A DNA stretch of 43,104 nucleotides from Davidsoniella eucalypti (Eukaryota > Ascomycota > Sordariomycetes > Microascales > Ceratocystidaceae). Shown piece after piece: positions 11,074 to 21,836 of the stretch (the first letter of the stretch is position 1; the number at the start of each line of letters is the position of its first letter). The position numbers and the translations under genes are program-made. The DNA lies in the NCBI GenBank assembly GCA_004009845.1, contig RMBW01000165.1:1-43104 (forward strand), in the 5' to 3' direction. Under the pieces are notes generated by a model. The model was not told the DNA's origin and did no database searches. It saw nothing but the letters and a program-made list of their open reading frames with translations.

Positions 11074-11601
11074 TTACAGAACCATGCTGGAGCTCTTGCC
11101 AGTCTTGGTACCGGTCTTCTTGGGCAGAAGGTCTGGGATATGTTAGCTTTGGAATCATATGTAGATAAGTAGGTGACGTATGCGGTGTGAACTTACTGGC
11201 GTGAATGTTGGGCAATACACCACCCTGGGCAATGGTAACGTGACCCAGAAGCTTGTTCAACTCCTCATCGTTGCGGATGGCGAGCTGAAGGTGACGGGGA
11301 ATGATACGGGTCTTCTTGTTATCACGGGCAGCGTTGCCAGCCAGCTCAAGAATTTCGGCAGCGAGGTACTCAAGAACGGCAGCGAGGTACACAGGGGCAC
11401 CAGCACCGACACGCTGGGCGTAGTTGCCCTTGCGGAGAAGACGGTGGACACGACCAACGGGGAAGGCCAGACCAGCCTTGGAAGAACGGCTGTTGGCGAC
11501 GTTGTTAGTACTTGTAATTATGTGATAGGACATGCGGTATTAACTTACGACTGAGCAGCCTTGGAACCGCTAGCCTTGCCGCCGGATTTGCCACCAGTCA
11601 T
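11074..11601 (-). CDS. Histone H2A (canonical, unusual C-terminus)
   Basis: Three exons: 11601-11549, 11489-11197, 11132-11074, giving 134 residues. This core nucleosome histone pairs with the H2B encoded divergently. The N-tail is rich in Gly, Lys and Ser; the histone fold (AGLAFPVGRVHRLLRKGNYA... to IRNDEELNKLLGHVTIAQGG) is fully conserved, and VLPNIHANLLPKK follows. The tail then ends KTGKSSSMVL. Canonical H2A of most fungi ends in an SQE(L/F) motif, the DNA-damage phosphorylation site; none is visible here. Reading on in the other two frames, or splicing out a possible GTAAAT intron at the stop, does not create one. Introns are 59 bp (branch site TACTAAC) and 64 bp. Confidence 0.95.
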
Positions 11602-13338
11602 TTTGAAAGTTGTGTGAAGGTTGTTGGTTGGGGGAAAAAGTAAAGTTGAAATGTTCTGGCGAACGAGAGCAAGATGAAAAACGTATGTGTTGTTGTGTTG
11701 AAAATGAATGAAGGAGAAAATTTTGGTCAACTTTTAGATAAAGCTAGGGGAGCTGTTGATTATGTAGTTTTCGCGTTTTGGTAAACCGTCACGGATCACC
11801 GTGTTTGGGCCCACTCTGCGCTAGCCCCAAAAATGGAAATCAGACTTTTTGGGTAGGGTCCACTATTTTTTTTACTGTCAAAATTCAGCCTCTTTTACAA
11901 TAATCAACTACCTGGCCCGGCCTGCCTGCAACAAAATGAAGCTTACCATATGATGTTAGAGCCACATAGAGAAGAAAAATAATAATAATAAAGCTCAGTA
12001 ATAGCACAACGCGTCTGGATCATTGCTCTTTACGCGACCACGTTTAAGTTCTAACTGCCTTTTTATTAATTTATCAAATACATGTACTATTATTCTGTGA
12101 ATTCTCCCACCCTATAGCATAACCCTTGTATACATAGTATGTATAGGGGCAAAGACTAGAATAACGATTAAATCAATGTTGATGTTTGGTATCTGTAGTT
12201 AGAAAATGAATCATAATTGTACATCGTTTGAATTATTTCAACTAGCAAGCTATCGAAAAAAGTCAGTTGGAAGGGTTAGGGTCGTTGCTAGTTCAACAAA
12301 GTAACAATTATATTCTTTCTCTTGTCGAGTTTATCACCTGATACATTTATTTTTGAGCTGTTACTGTTAGTGATGTTTTATTCAATTCATTAATATTATG
12401 TAGCCATAAATACATGTGCATGTATGTTTGGCTAGAATGTAGTTAGATAGTAATAAATTCATGATTCTAACTGACAATGATTGCTAATATTACAACATCT
12501 ATCGTCATGTAAATACGTCTAACTAATGATTGAAATTATTATTTACGAAGTAATAATTATCTACTGAAACATAAAAAGCTTTCTGCACAAAGTCCAGATT
12601 ACCTAGTCATAAATAATGGTGTTGCTTGTACTATTGTTTGTGCTGTTCAAGGTGGGTGGTTACTTATGGCGACTAATCACGAGGTTACTTACTTCTATCA
12701 TAACATGGAATGAATGGCAATGCCATACTGCCACAGAAACCGGCTAAATAGCGGTCAAATTAGATCAAAGATGGGAAAGCTTGAGCTTGTTCGGTAGAGG
12801 CAGAAAGAATAAAGGCAGAATAAAGGAGCAAAGGAAGCCAGCCATGTAGCTTTTGCGCTGTTGTGCTGCAGGTCGCTTCCTTATCGGGAAATACAAGCAG
12901 GGTTCCAAAATCGAGCCAATAAGGTACATATTTGCATAGTTTTATGGGGGCGGGTCTTTCTCTCTGGGATGGTCCCCAAGCAACTGGCGCGCAATCAGTG
13001 CTAAAATGTAAAATGTAAAAAAAAAAAAAGAAAAAAGAAATACCCTAGGAATAGCTATAGCAAGTTACTGGGCGCGTCGCGTCTGGTCCGTGCACGTGTT
13101 TTCCATTGGTTCTAGCCGTAAATTGTACCCGCAGAAATCAGTAACTGCAGAGATAGCCTGTCGTAGTCTGGTACAAAAGGATGAGCTGCCCCGATGACTT
13201 TACCATTTCATCATTCATCTTTTTCTCCCATTCATACTCAAATTCGGACGCAATAACATCTTCTTCAACGACTCTTACGCTTGCGCGATCTCAACTCTTC
13301 GAACTTTTCAACCCACCTCACAAATCCATCAATTCACA
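11602..13338. promoter_or_regulatory. Divergent H2A-H2B promoter region with G1/S-type motifs
   Basis: 1.7 kb between the two histone start codons. Motifs seen: ACGCGAAAA on the minus strand (11768-11776), 167 bp upstream of the H2A start, matching SCB/MCB-type sites; ACGCGT at 12009-12014; ACGCGA at 12032-12037; a doubled CGCGT block at 13072-13082 (ACGCGACGCG on the other strand), about 260 bp from H2B; and CACGTG at 13093-13098. AACCCT (12121-12126) and AGGGTTAGGGT (12272-12282) resemble the AACCCT histone box of Schizosaccharomyces. An inverted repeat CACGG-ATCA-CCGTG lies at 11790-11803. S-phase control is known for fungal histone pairs; use of these exact sites is inferred. Confidence 0.5.
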
Positions 13339-13872
13339 ATGGCTCCCAAGGCTGACAAGAAGCCCGCCTCCAAGGCCCCTTCCACTGCTTCCAAGGCTCC
13401 TGAGAAGAAGGACGCTGGCAAGAAGACCGCCTCCAGCGGTGACAAGAAGAAGCGCACCAAGTCCCGCAAGGAGACTTACTCTTCTTACATCTACAAGGGT
13501 ATGTGATTTCGCGATAAAACCGATGACTATGATCTCATCTAACATTTTTCGATAGTCCTCAAGCAGGTCCATCCCGACACTGGTATCTCCAACCGCGCCA
13601 TGTCCATTCTGAACTCATTCGTCAACGGTAAGCAAACAATCAAACAAACAATTCACGTCATATTATCAACAATATTCTAACGTTTATCATCAGACATCTT
13701 CGAGCGTGTCGCCACCGAAGCCTCCAAGCTGGCTGCCTACAACAAGAAGTCCACCATCTCTTCCCGAGAGATCCAGACCAGTGTCCGTCTTATCCTGCCC
13801 GGTGAGCTGGCCAAGCACGCCGTGTCTGAAGGTACCAAGGCTGTCACCAAGTACTCTTCCTCCACCAAATAA
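13339..13872 (+). CDS. Histone H2B
   Basis: Three exons: 13339-13498, 13556-13627, 13694-13872, giving 136 residues. The N-tail is a Lys/Ala/Pro-rich typical H2B tail (about 1-42), followed by the [19 protein letters not shown] histone fold with intact helices. The C-terminal segment [10 protein letters not shown] contains Lys130, equivalent to the lysine that is mono-ubiquitylated in yeast H2B (Lys123). Introns of 57 and 66 bp interrupt the fold after IYK and after SFVN. Divergent from H2A, the usual arrangement in ascomycetes, which keeps the two dimer partners coexpressed. Confidence 0.97.
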
Positions 13873-14235
13873 GGACGTAGCCTTTGTTTTTGTTTTTAAT
13901 TTCATTCTCGGGATATGGGCTTGGTGATGGGTCGCACATCCAAGTACATCGTCAGCTGCTCTTTTTAGCTGGGTTTTTCTAATGCGTCACGGAAGGTCTT
14001 GTTTTCTGTTTTTCGTGCTTTTTTACTCAAGGGGGCTCTTTTTATTGCAAGGTCAATCGGGGTTTGCGGTTGTACATTACATTACACCTTAAGAATATGG
14101 TTTTCTTTTTCAGGGACGAATTAAATTCATTTAGGAATCATACTTAAACACTTAAATTTTTATATCATAACCGTGCGCTGTTAATGTGTGATTGATGTGT
14201 TTACCTTTATTATTCAAGAGGTAATGCTATTAAAC
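13873..14235. other. 3' spacer between H2B and the SQS1-like gene
   Basis: T-rich convergent spacer carrying both 3' untranslated regions. No additional gene or RNA recognised. Confidence 0.5.
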
Positions 14236-16365
14236 TCATCGCAAACCGGCCTTCGTGTTCTTCATCTTCTGCATCACTGGCTCGAGAATGCCCTTGTTAT
14301 CTTCTAATCCAAGAGCTGTACCATGACTCCATCCCATTTTCATAAGAAGTGCATGCCCGCGATTCTCATTACCGATATGCGGGAGAGAGCCGCCAACTAC
14401 TTCGCCCTCGGAGTATTTAGTTGATTTACTGCCTGGATTCCATGTTGACGTTTCCATGGATGACGTCTTAATCTTGAAGTGACGTTTGCGTATTTGATTT
14501 GATATAACATCAAACTTCCCACGATTTGAAATGCTGCCTGTCTTCTTATAAAGGACAGGCCGGCGGTTATCGCCTTTTCCACTTGATTTCGACGTTATTT
14601 TGAGCTTGTAAGCTAGTTCGTGGAGTCCCTTTCTATAAGCCGGAGACATGGGCGGGAAGAATATCCTACGTGAGAGAACATTCAATGGTTAGTTTATTTT
14701 TGGCACAATAACTGAAACATAATACAAAGGGAACTTACTGTTGACGCTCGGAGACAATAAACTGCCATAGCTCCTCTAAAATTTCATGATATTGCATACC
14801 ACTCTTGTAGACCGCAGACAGATCACTAGGCGATGTAGTTTTCTTGCCGAGAAGTCCTTGAGAACGGAGAAGCTCGCGCTCTTTTTTGCGTTGAACCTTT
14901 TTGGTCCGATCTGAGTTGCGTAGTTTGATTATATTATCAGCCATTTCAGGGTCAAGACTTTGATCAAAGAAAGGCGCATTGCCTTTGGATTTATTTTTCA
15001 AGAGTTGTCGTGGGAAGACACTGATGACATCTTGATTTAAGAAATCATCATCGTCCGTGAAGTCATCTTCGCCATTTAGACAATCGTTATCACCATCATT
15101 ACCACATTCGTCATCGTCGTCGTCGTCGTTCTCGGCATCATCTTCGTCATCTTCCTCTGATATATTATCGTCGATTTCCATATCGTCATCGTTTCCGCTC
15201 GTGTCTAAAGCTTCGTCATCGTCGCCAGGGACTGCTCCCAAAATGTTGATCATATCCACGGTCTTAGGTAATGGGTCGGTATCGTTATCGAATACTTGTT
15301 GGATATGTGGGTCGATATCTTCATTACCGTCATCATCATCGTCTTCATCGGATTCATTGAAATGGATTGCGATGTCGCCAATTTCACCACCAAGATCACG
15401 ACGAGCCCAAGTTGTAGGCTTGAATTCCTCGCCATTTTCTGCCATGTTGTTGAGATAATCATCGAGTATGAGATTTGTTTCAGGTTCGTCGTCTTCATGA
15501 TCTTGAATGATGAAGCTTGGATTGGTTGCCTGGAAGATGCTTTTAGCGTTGCCAGACCGTCTTGTTTTCTTTCGATGACGTGAATCACGGCGGGCTGCCC
15601 GCCGATGACTTCCTTTGACCATATCGGGCTCTGTTTCCGAGGTTATATCGGATATGAAACCTGCAGAGCCTGATTTATGGTTGTCAATTATCGCCTGAAC
15701 CTCCTTAGTTAACGAAGCTAGGTCTAGTAGCTCCTTAGAAGTTGGTTTCGGGTCTATACGTATGTTTTTGTCGGTGTTTACTACGGCGAAAGAGGCACCC
15801 TCCGGAGTCGGGGACTTGGGGGCTAGAGTAGATTGTATATTTGATACTTTGTCGGTACTTTCAGAACGCCGTATATTCTTCCGGCCCTTGAATATGATGA
15901 TGTCGATACTACTTGTGGCTGACAGAGTGGGCGATGGTGCTCTAACCAAGGGTTCGATGTGCGGCGTAGGTGGTGTCGGCTGAATCTCGACTAACTCGGT
16001 GGGTATAGGTTGTTCTTTCGAGGCCTGTGGTTTGGCAGAAATACTTGGGATCGGTAATTGTTTTTCTGGAGAATCGTTCAGGATATTGAATTCATGGAGG
16101 GGCTGGCTTGTTCCGGCGCTGATAAAAGTGACGGGCCTTCTCCAGAGCTGATCTTCCGTTGTCCACGTATGACGACCGGAGGTTCTAGCTTCCTGTTTGA
16201 GAGTGAAGGGTTCTTCTAGCCTGAAAATTAGTGTGAGCTATCACTGGAATATTTGTGAGTAGTAGGCGTACCAGAAGTAAAGTGGTTGACGTAATGAGTC
16301 AACTGATGACCACCCAAGTTATCGCCGTTATTTCCACCACAATTTTTGTTTCGCCTATGACCCAT
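14236..16365 (-). CDS. SQS1: R3H and G-patch protein, Sqs1-like (5' exon uncertain)
   Basis: Exon 2 (16220-14739) and exon 3 (14665-14236) are firm, joined by a 73-bp intron, and encode about 636 residues. The N-terminal part has an FTLKQEART...VTFISAG block resembling other fungal Sqs1 proteins; the middle is highly acidic (runs of Asp/Glu, about 15050-15350). Exon 3 holds an R3H domain (RKGLHELAYKLKI, GDNRRPVLYKK) that binds nucleic acid and a C-terminal G-patch (NENRGHALLMKMGWSHGTALG), the type that activates the DEAH helicase Prp43 in splicing and ribosome biogenesis. The probable first exon begins at ATG 16365 (MGHRRNKNCGG) and reaches about 16272, but joining its GTACGC donor to the CAG acceptor at 16221 shifts the frame onto a stop. 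So the exact 5' join, or the start itself, is unresolved. Confidence 0.82.
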
Positions 16366-17306
16366 ACTGGCTTGAGAAAGCCATATGTTGTATTAATGTT
16401 GATATGAGTTATTAATGACTTTGAGATATGGAATGGGTTTGATAAGGCTTATACGAAATAGTATCGAAAAGGACGAGATGGTTTTGTTTTGGATATTTTC
16501 TAGGAAAAAAAGTACTGGTCAATAATTTTGTCCAAACGTGAAAACATTACAAGGGTTAATAGGCGGAATTAGGGAACATGAGATATTTGTTCAAGTGCCA
16601 CTAGGGTATGTGAGGGTTATTTGCTGACATTGAGTTGTTAAACGAAGTCAACAGGAATTATTTGATTGCGCGTTGGTACATACAATATGTTTATAGGATA
16701 AATGAATTAAAAAGCCCCCCCCATACAATATGTATGCATCTCATGCTCGAGTAGAAAGATTGTCGAATATCTTCTTTTAATGTCTAGAAATACATATTTA
16801 CGAGGATATCTGCGGAGAGTTGTTAGGCCTGAACAGGTCAGTCTGCATATACATATACAACTATCAGTACATGTACATGCAACTCAATGCTGGTGATCAC
16901 ATGTTCTGTCTGTGGCTTATTTAGTGACTTTCAGCTCTGCATGTTCCCCACCATATAAAGGTATCCAAATGGGAGCATATATATATATATTATGCATTTG
17001 TATTCATCACGAATGTATACACCGTTACCTTCTTGAGACCATAATTTACATAATTTGAATGCCATATATTTGTATACAATATTGTTTAGCTAACTATAGT
17101 TACAACTAGTCGCAACTTACATAGCCTTGGTTACATCATCACGTTCGCCCATGCCCCTAGCTGCCGCCTTTGCTGCCAGGGATCTGATGTCATCTGCTCT
17201 TTTGTTTCCACAAACCTTATCGCACCTCATTTAGTATTGAACTGTTTAACGTCCGCTACAAGACTATTTATTTCATAAGCATCACCTACAGCAAAACCGT
17301 CTCATA
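16366..17306. other. Divergent spacer between SQS1-like gene and ATG4
   Basis: AT-rich 941-bp region with a C8 run near 16717 and an (AT)n run at 16977-16991. A 27-codon upstream open frame (17151-17234, starting MPLAAAF) precedes ATG4. No other gene seen. Confidence 0.45.
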
Positions 17307-18893
17307 ATGAGTGTCGTCGACCCTGCCCGTCTTAAAAGATTTGTACAGATGTTCTGGGACCCAGAACCGACGAATAACCAGATGGAAGACGCCTCGATTT
17401 GGTGTCTAGGATGCCGTTACGATCTCTCATCACCACCCAAAACAAAGCCAGCTGTGATGCAGCACCCCGCTGCCGATTCCGATTCTAAGCTTGGCTCCTC
17501 TATTTCAAAAGAACCAGCCACGGACCTCGATTCAAGCAACTCGACGGCCACCCACGCACATTTAGCCAGCGCCGCAGCTGATTCAGAATTATCACAAAAC
17601 ACACCACAGACAGTCGCCTCTGGCTTACCCTCTGCCACGAACGGCTTTCCGTCGTCCTTATTCCGCAACGTCGATAATACCGAGGGCGATGAGGGCGGCT
17701 GGCCAACTGCGTTCCTGGACGACTTTCAATCCAGGCTTTGGCTGACGTACCGGTCGGAGTTTGAGCCGATCGCTAAATCGGAAGATCCAAATGCCGCTGA
17801 TGCCTTTTCGCTCACTATGCGTATCAAAAACCAGTTCATAGACCAGCCAAACTTTACGTCTGATGCTGGATGGGGATGCATGATCCGGACTGGTCAAAGC
17901 TTGTTGGCAAATGCCATGGCTATCCAGGCCATGGGGAGAGGTATTTTGAAACAATCTATACTATCAGCACTTCCATGATCTGTATTACTAACAGTCCTGG
18001 CGATTCAATAGACTGGCGATTAGGAGAAGACGATACTGCTGAACGAAAAATAATCTCACGATTTGCAGACCACCCCGAGGCAACATATTCGATACACAAC
18101 TTCGTGAGCCACGGAGCTGCGGCATGTGGGAAATATCCAGGAGAGTGGTTTGGCCCATCTGCAACCGCAAGATGTATCCAGTATGCTATACAAATCCAAC
18201 TTTTCCCAGCTCGATAATCAACACTGCTGACTGTGAATAGGGCCCTGGTCAACAAAAATGACGCTGGCTTCAGGGTATACTCCACTGGAGATAGCGCAGA
18301 TGTCTACGAGGACGGCTTCATGGAGGTCGCAAAGCTTACCAGCGAAACATTCATACCGACGCTAATCCTCGTGACCACGCGTCTAGGCACAGATAAAGTG
18401 AACCCGCTATATTGGGAGGCATTGGTTGCCACACTACAGATGCCGCAGTCTGTAGGCATCGCGGGGTAAGTTTTAGTGCCATGGATATCATGACTGAATA
18501 TTAGCTGACATATTCTACTGTAGAGGGCGGCCATCATCATCGCATTATTTCGTCGGAGCGCAGGGACTCTCCCTCTTCTATCTCGATCCTCATATAACAC
18601 AAACTGCACTGCATTACCACAGAGACGCTAAAGACTACACCGAAGAGGAACTGGCTACGGTACATACCCGGCGACTTCGCAAACTAAAAATCAAAGAGAT
18701 GGACCCCAGCATGCTTATTGGCTTCTTGATCCGGACTGAACAAGAGTGGCGTGAGTGGAGAGCAGGTGTGAATCATGTTCAAGGTCGACCGGTGATCTCT
18801 GTCTTTGACTCGAATCCCATGAAGAACGTCACGGAACGTCCAGAGGCTATCGACGAGGTCGAGTCCATGGATGAGACGGATGATTTTGAGTGA
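17307..18893 (+). CDS. ATG4: Cysteine protease Atg4 (Atg8 processing and deconjugation)
   Basis: Four exons: 17307-17940, 18012-18180, 18241-18465, 18524-18893, giving 465 residues. Atg4 trims the Atg8 C-terminus to expose glycine and later cleaves Atg8 from phosphatidylethanolamine during autophagy. The catalytic Cys191 lies in GWGCMIRTGQSLLANA, and the Asp-His pair is in YLDPH (Asp364, His366). The PSSSHYFVG block precedes it, as in peptidase family C54. The N-terminus contains IWCLGCRYD, typical of filamentous fungi, followed by a Ser/Ala-rich stretch (about 45-120) before the protease fold. Introns are 71, 60 and 58 bp. The C-terminus is acidic and ends DETDDFE. Start chosen at the first ATG in frame with MSVVDPARLKRFVQ. 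Convergent with JJJ1, 164 bp between stops. Confidence 0.95.
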
Positions 18894-19057
18894 GATTGGC
18901 CACATCGTGACAGTTGTAGTTGAAGACCTATCTTTATAGTATAATGTCAACACATATTCATACCTTTTTTCCCACTATATTTTTAACTTTGTGGCTGTAG
19001 TAATGAGATTTCAACTATCACTATGGGTATGGAACGTTTATTTTTATTTTTATACTT

Positions 19058-20804
19058 CTAATAGTCATACTTATATGATTTTCTTTTACCTTTAGTCTTG
19101 CGCGAGGATTGTGACTCCGATATTGGAACTGCATGTCCGAGCTCTTTGATATGCGCAAAAAGTCTAGTACGAGAATCGAAGATTTCATTACAGACTTGAC
19201 ACTATCGAGCCAGCGTGTATTTGTTAGTGTTATAGATTAGTCTAGCTATTTGGTATTGATTGTGGAGAAATTAAACTTACAGATATTTGGCTACCTTGAG
19301 ACTCCTTTTCGTCGCGGGTAAGTTTCTTGAGGCGTTTTGCCTTGGCTTTGCCTATTTTAGGCGGAGTTGGTGATGTCGGTTCAAGTGACGGGGCATCGAC
19401 GGTGTTGGAAGAATCAGTATGTGGAACGACTTTCTCGATACTCTCATTTCCTGGTGTTATAGGTGTTGGGCCCGTTGATTCGAGTCCAGTTAAGGGGACC
19501 TGTTCAGTTGAATCTTCGAGCTCGACGCTTGATATGCTATCTACTAGAGGTTCTATATCGCCGTCTTGTTGTACTACGGCAGGCTGAGATGTGGTTTCAT
19601 CTTCGTTAACTACCGGGTTCTGGGCCTTGGCATTTGTCTTATTTAAACCATGTTTCTTTTCCTCTCGGAGCAATTCTTGTCTGAGTTGATAAACAGCTTT
19701 GATATGCTTTTTGCTCTTCTCGTGAGCCTCGAACTGCTTCTCACTCTTGAAGGTCTTGTCGCAAACCACACATTCGATTTCATGTACGATCTGCTCTTCT
19801 TCCTCTTCCTCCCCCAAGGTGCCGCTATGGTTATCAGGGTCGTTGGATTGGGCCCAGTCTGGCAGAGAGAAGTTTCCGATTTTCTCTTGGTTTGCTGCAC
19901 GGTCACGAGCGGCTTGTGCGGCTGATGCGTTTTTGAGTGATTGTTGACGCTCGGCATCGGTCTGCAAGTTTGCTTTATAGCGCGGATCACGTTTCCGAGC
20001 AAACGAAACAAGGAAGCGGACGGCCTCGTTGTATTCCCGAATAGCGTCCTGTCGAGCCTTTTGGTTCTCCTTCTCCATGTAGCGACGTACTCGTCTATCA
20101 GGAGCCTCTGACAAACGATACTTCTCGACCCACGCGAATGACTTTTGGGTTGAGAAGTTGAGCCACTCGGCATAGAACAGTCGGACTTCGGAGTCGTAGT
20201 CACTGCTGGAAGTGCCGAATGCTGGATAATGTACGGGCGTGGACTCGAGAGGATCGAGAACTGCGAGCTCTTCGTCCGCTAGCTGGATAAATGTAGCATT
20301 CAAGCAGCCGTAGAAGCCGGTCCTCTCGTCTGTGAATCGGACACTGTTGTTGAAGCGACTGACGAGCGCAAGAATCTCGTCTGTGGGTGTCATACGGACA
20401 TTGCGGAACTCGGCCGTCGCGGCGCCGACATTGTCGGGATCGGATCCGTTGAGAATGGACGTGCGATGCGAGTCATACCAGCTGCGCTCCTGGGGATCTG
20501 ATAAGATCTCATACGCTGTCTGGATCTCGGCAAACTTGTGCGTCGCGGCTTCGATATTGCCGGGGTTCTTGTCGGGATGGTGCTTGAGCGCCTGTCGTCG
20601 GTAGGCCTTTTTGATTCTGCATAAGATGAAACCGGTTAGCAGTGACCACTCCACCTGCAAGACCTACAAGGGGGCCATTGCGCCTTACTCGTCTTCTGTG
20701 GCAGTCTGTTCAACGCCTATTAGTTCATAGTAGCAGGTCTTGGTGGGCGCTTGAGCTCCAGAATCACCACTGCCAGAACTGCTGGTTGACTGCTGAGCAC
20801 CCAT
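19058..20804 (-). CDS. JJJ1: J-domain zinc finger protein, Jjj1-like
   Basis: Three exons: 20804-20689, 20616-19281, 19201-19058, giving 531 residues. Jjj1 is a cytosolic J-protein that stimulates Hsp70 (Ssa) and acts with Rei1 to release the export factor Arx1 from pre-60S ribosomes. The J domain spans about 23-90 with HPD at 52-54. A charged middle region (about 180-320) contains a Glu run. The first C2H2 finger is at 321-343 (Cys321, Cys324, His337, His343), a Ser/Thr/Glu-rich spacer follows, then the second finger on the last exon (Cys485, Cys488, His501, His507), ending in a Lys-rich tail. The last exon is easy to miss: without removing the 79-bp intron the frame ends 15 codons past the splice site and loses finger two. 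Introns are 72 and 79 bp. Confidence 0.93.
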
Positions 20805-21083
20805 GACGAAATCGATGCCACTGATTAAACCGGGCTATGGAAACCCTCGATATGAAGCCTCAAGGCCGTATAAGTTTTGCGGCGCCCTGTATGATGATGC
20901 GATAGGAAGGTAGCTCCAATTGGGCTATAGGAAAGTGTGGAATCTAGATATCAAAAATTCTGACATGCGCTTTCTAGTGGGGGAAACAATTCCTTCTGTT
21001 AATTGATTTGGCTATTTGTGCATAAATAAATACACAGTTAGAAAACGACTCTTTTTTCTTTCTCAAGTTGACGTCAGATCGAC

Positions 21084-21123
21084 TCATTTTTTCATTTTTT
21101 TTCATTTTTTTTCATTTTTTTTT
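21084..21123. repeat. T-rich tandem repeat (TCA plus T6-9) x4
   Basis: Four head-to-tail units, each TCA followed by six to nine T. Could be a nucleosome-excluding poly(dT) tract in the divergent promoter. Confidence 0.85.
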
Positions 21124-21740
21124 CTGGCCGAGTGCTTTATTATTATTAATTGTTTGGACTAATTTCCAGAATGAAAGTCTTGGCTTGTGAAAAGGAAACG
21201 CCGAAGAAGATTCGACATAAGGCCTAGGCTGTGTCTTAATGGGCATACAGATACTGCATATATCTGTACCTCTGTAGAATACTACTAGTAACTAGTATTA
21301 ATGCGGAAATATTCACTATGTAGTACCGCAAATGTATCAGAGCGCTTGCGGTTTGCCGCTTCAGGCAATAGAAAATTCGGCCACACTAACGCCCAGGTTC
21401 TAGAACTTTGAGCGTAGGGAGGTACTTGCAAGGTACATCGATCATTCATCGCCAGAAAATAAATGACTCTTGTTTTCTTTGCTTTGCCCTACTCCAAGAT
21501 ACTCTACCCCTGTGGAGCTTTTGGTGGCCTCGATATACAGATACAAATACATAGAGTACCTCCTCGTTTTCTCCCCTTGAGCGCTTGCATCTAAGCCTGC
21601 TTTTGAGCTAGTTGCCATCGCCAGAGCTTCTCTATATTAGTATGGCTTGTACCGCTAATTTCCCCGGTTCCTGTTAATCTTGTCTCCTCTTTTTGCCTTT
21701 TTTCTTATTCACCTCGCTTGTCTTCATATATCAATAGACC

Positions 21741-21758
21741 ATGGCTCGCTCGCTATAG
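21741..21758 (+). other. uORF 1 of the SPX-RING gene (MARSL)
   Basis: A five-codon upstream open frame with ATG in a good context (ACCATGG), ending 74 nt before the main start codon. Presence in the mRNA leader is inferred. Confidence 0.4.
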
Positions 21759-21761
21759 AGA

Positions 21762-21836
21762 ATGCCTGGTTCGTTGTCTATGTCATTAGCCCTCATCTCT
21801 ATATATCCGATACCTACCAGTCCCGCTCCGCCATGA
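21762..21836 (+). other. uORF 2, stop overlaps the SPX-RING start (ATGA)
   Basis: A 24-codon upstream open frame starting MPGSLSMSLA. Its TGA (21834-21836) overlaps the main ATG (21833-21835) as ATGA, an arrangement that can couple termination to reinitiation or repress the main frame. Confidence 0.4.

Larger units (their letters stand above)
20805..21832. promoter_or_regulatory. Divergent spacer between JJJ1 and the SPX-RING gene
   Basis: A 1-kb spacer. It contains a palindromic CRE-type TGACGTCA at 21069-21076 and four imperfect T-rich units of the form TCATTTTTTTT at 21084-21123. Near the SPX-RING start are two upstream open frames, described separately. Nothing else is recognised. Confidence 0.4.
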
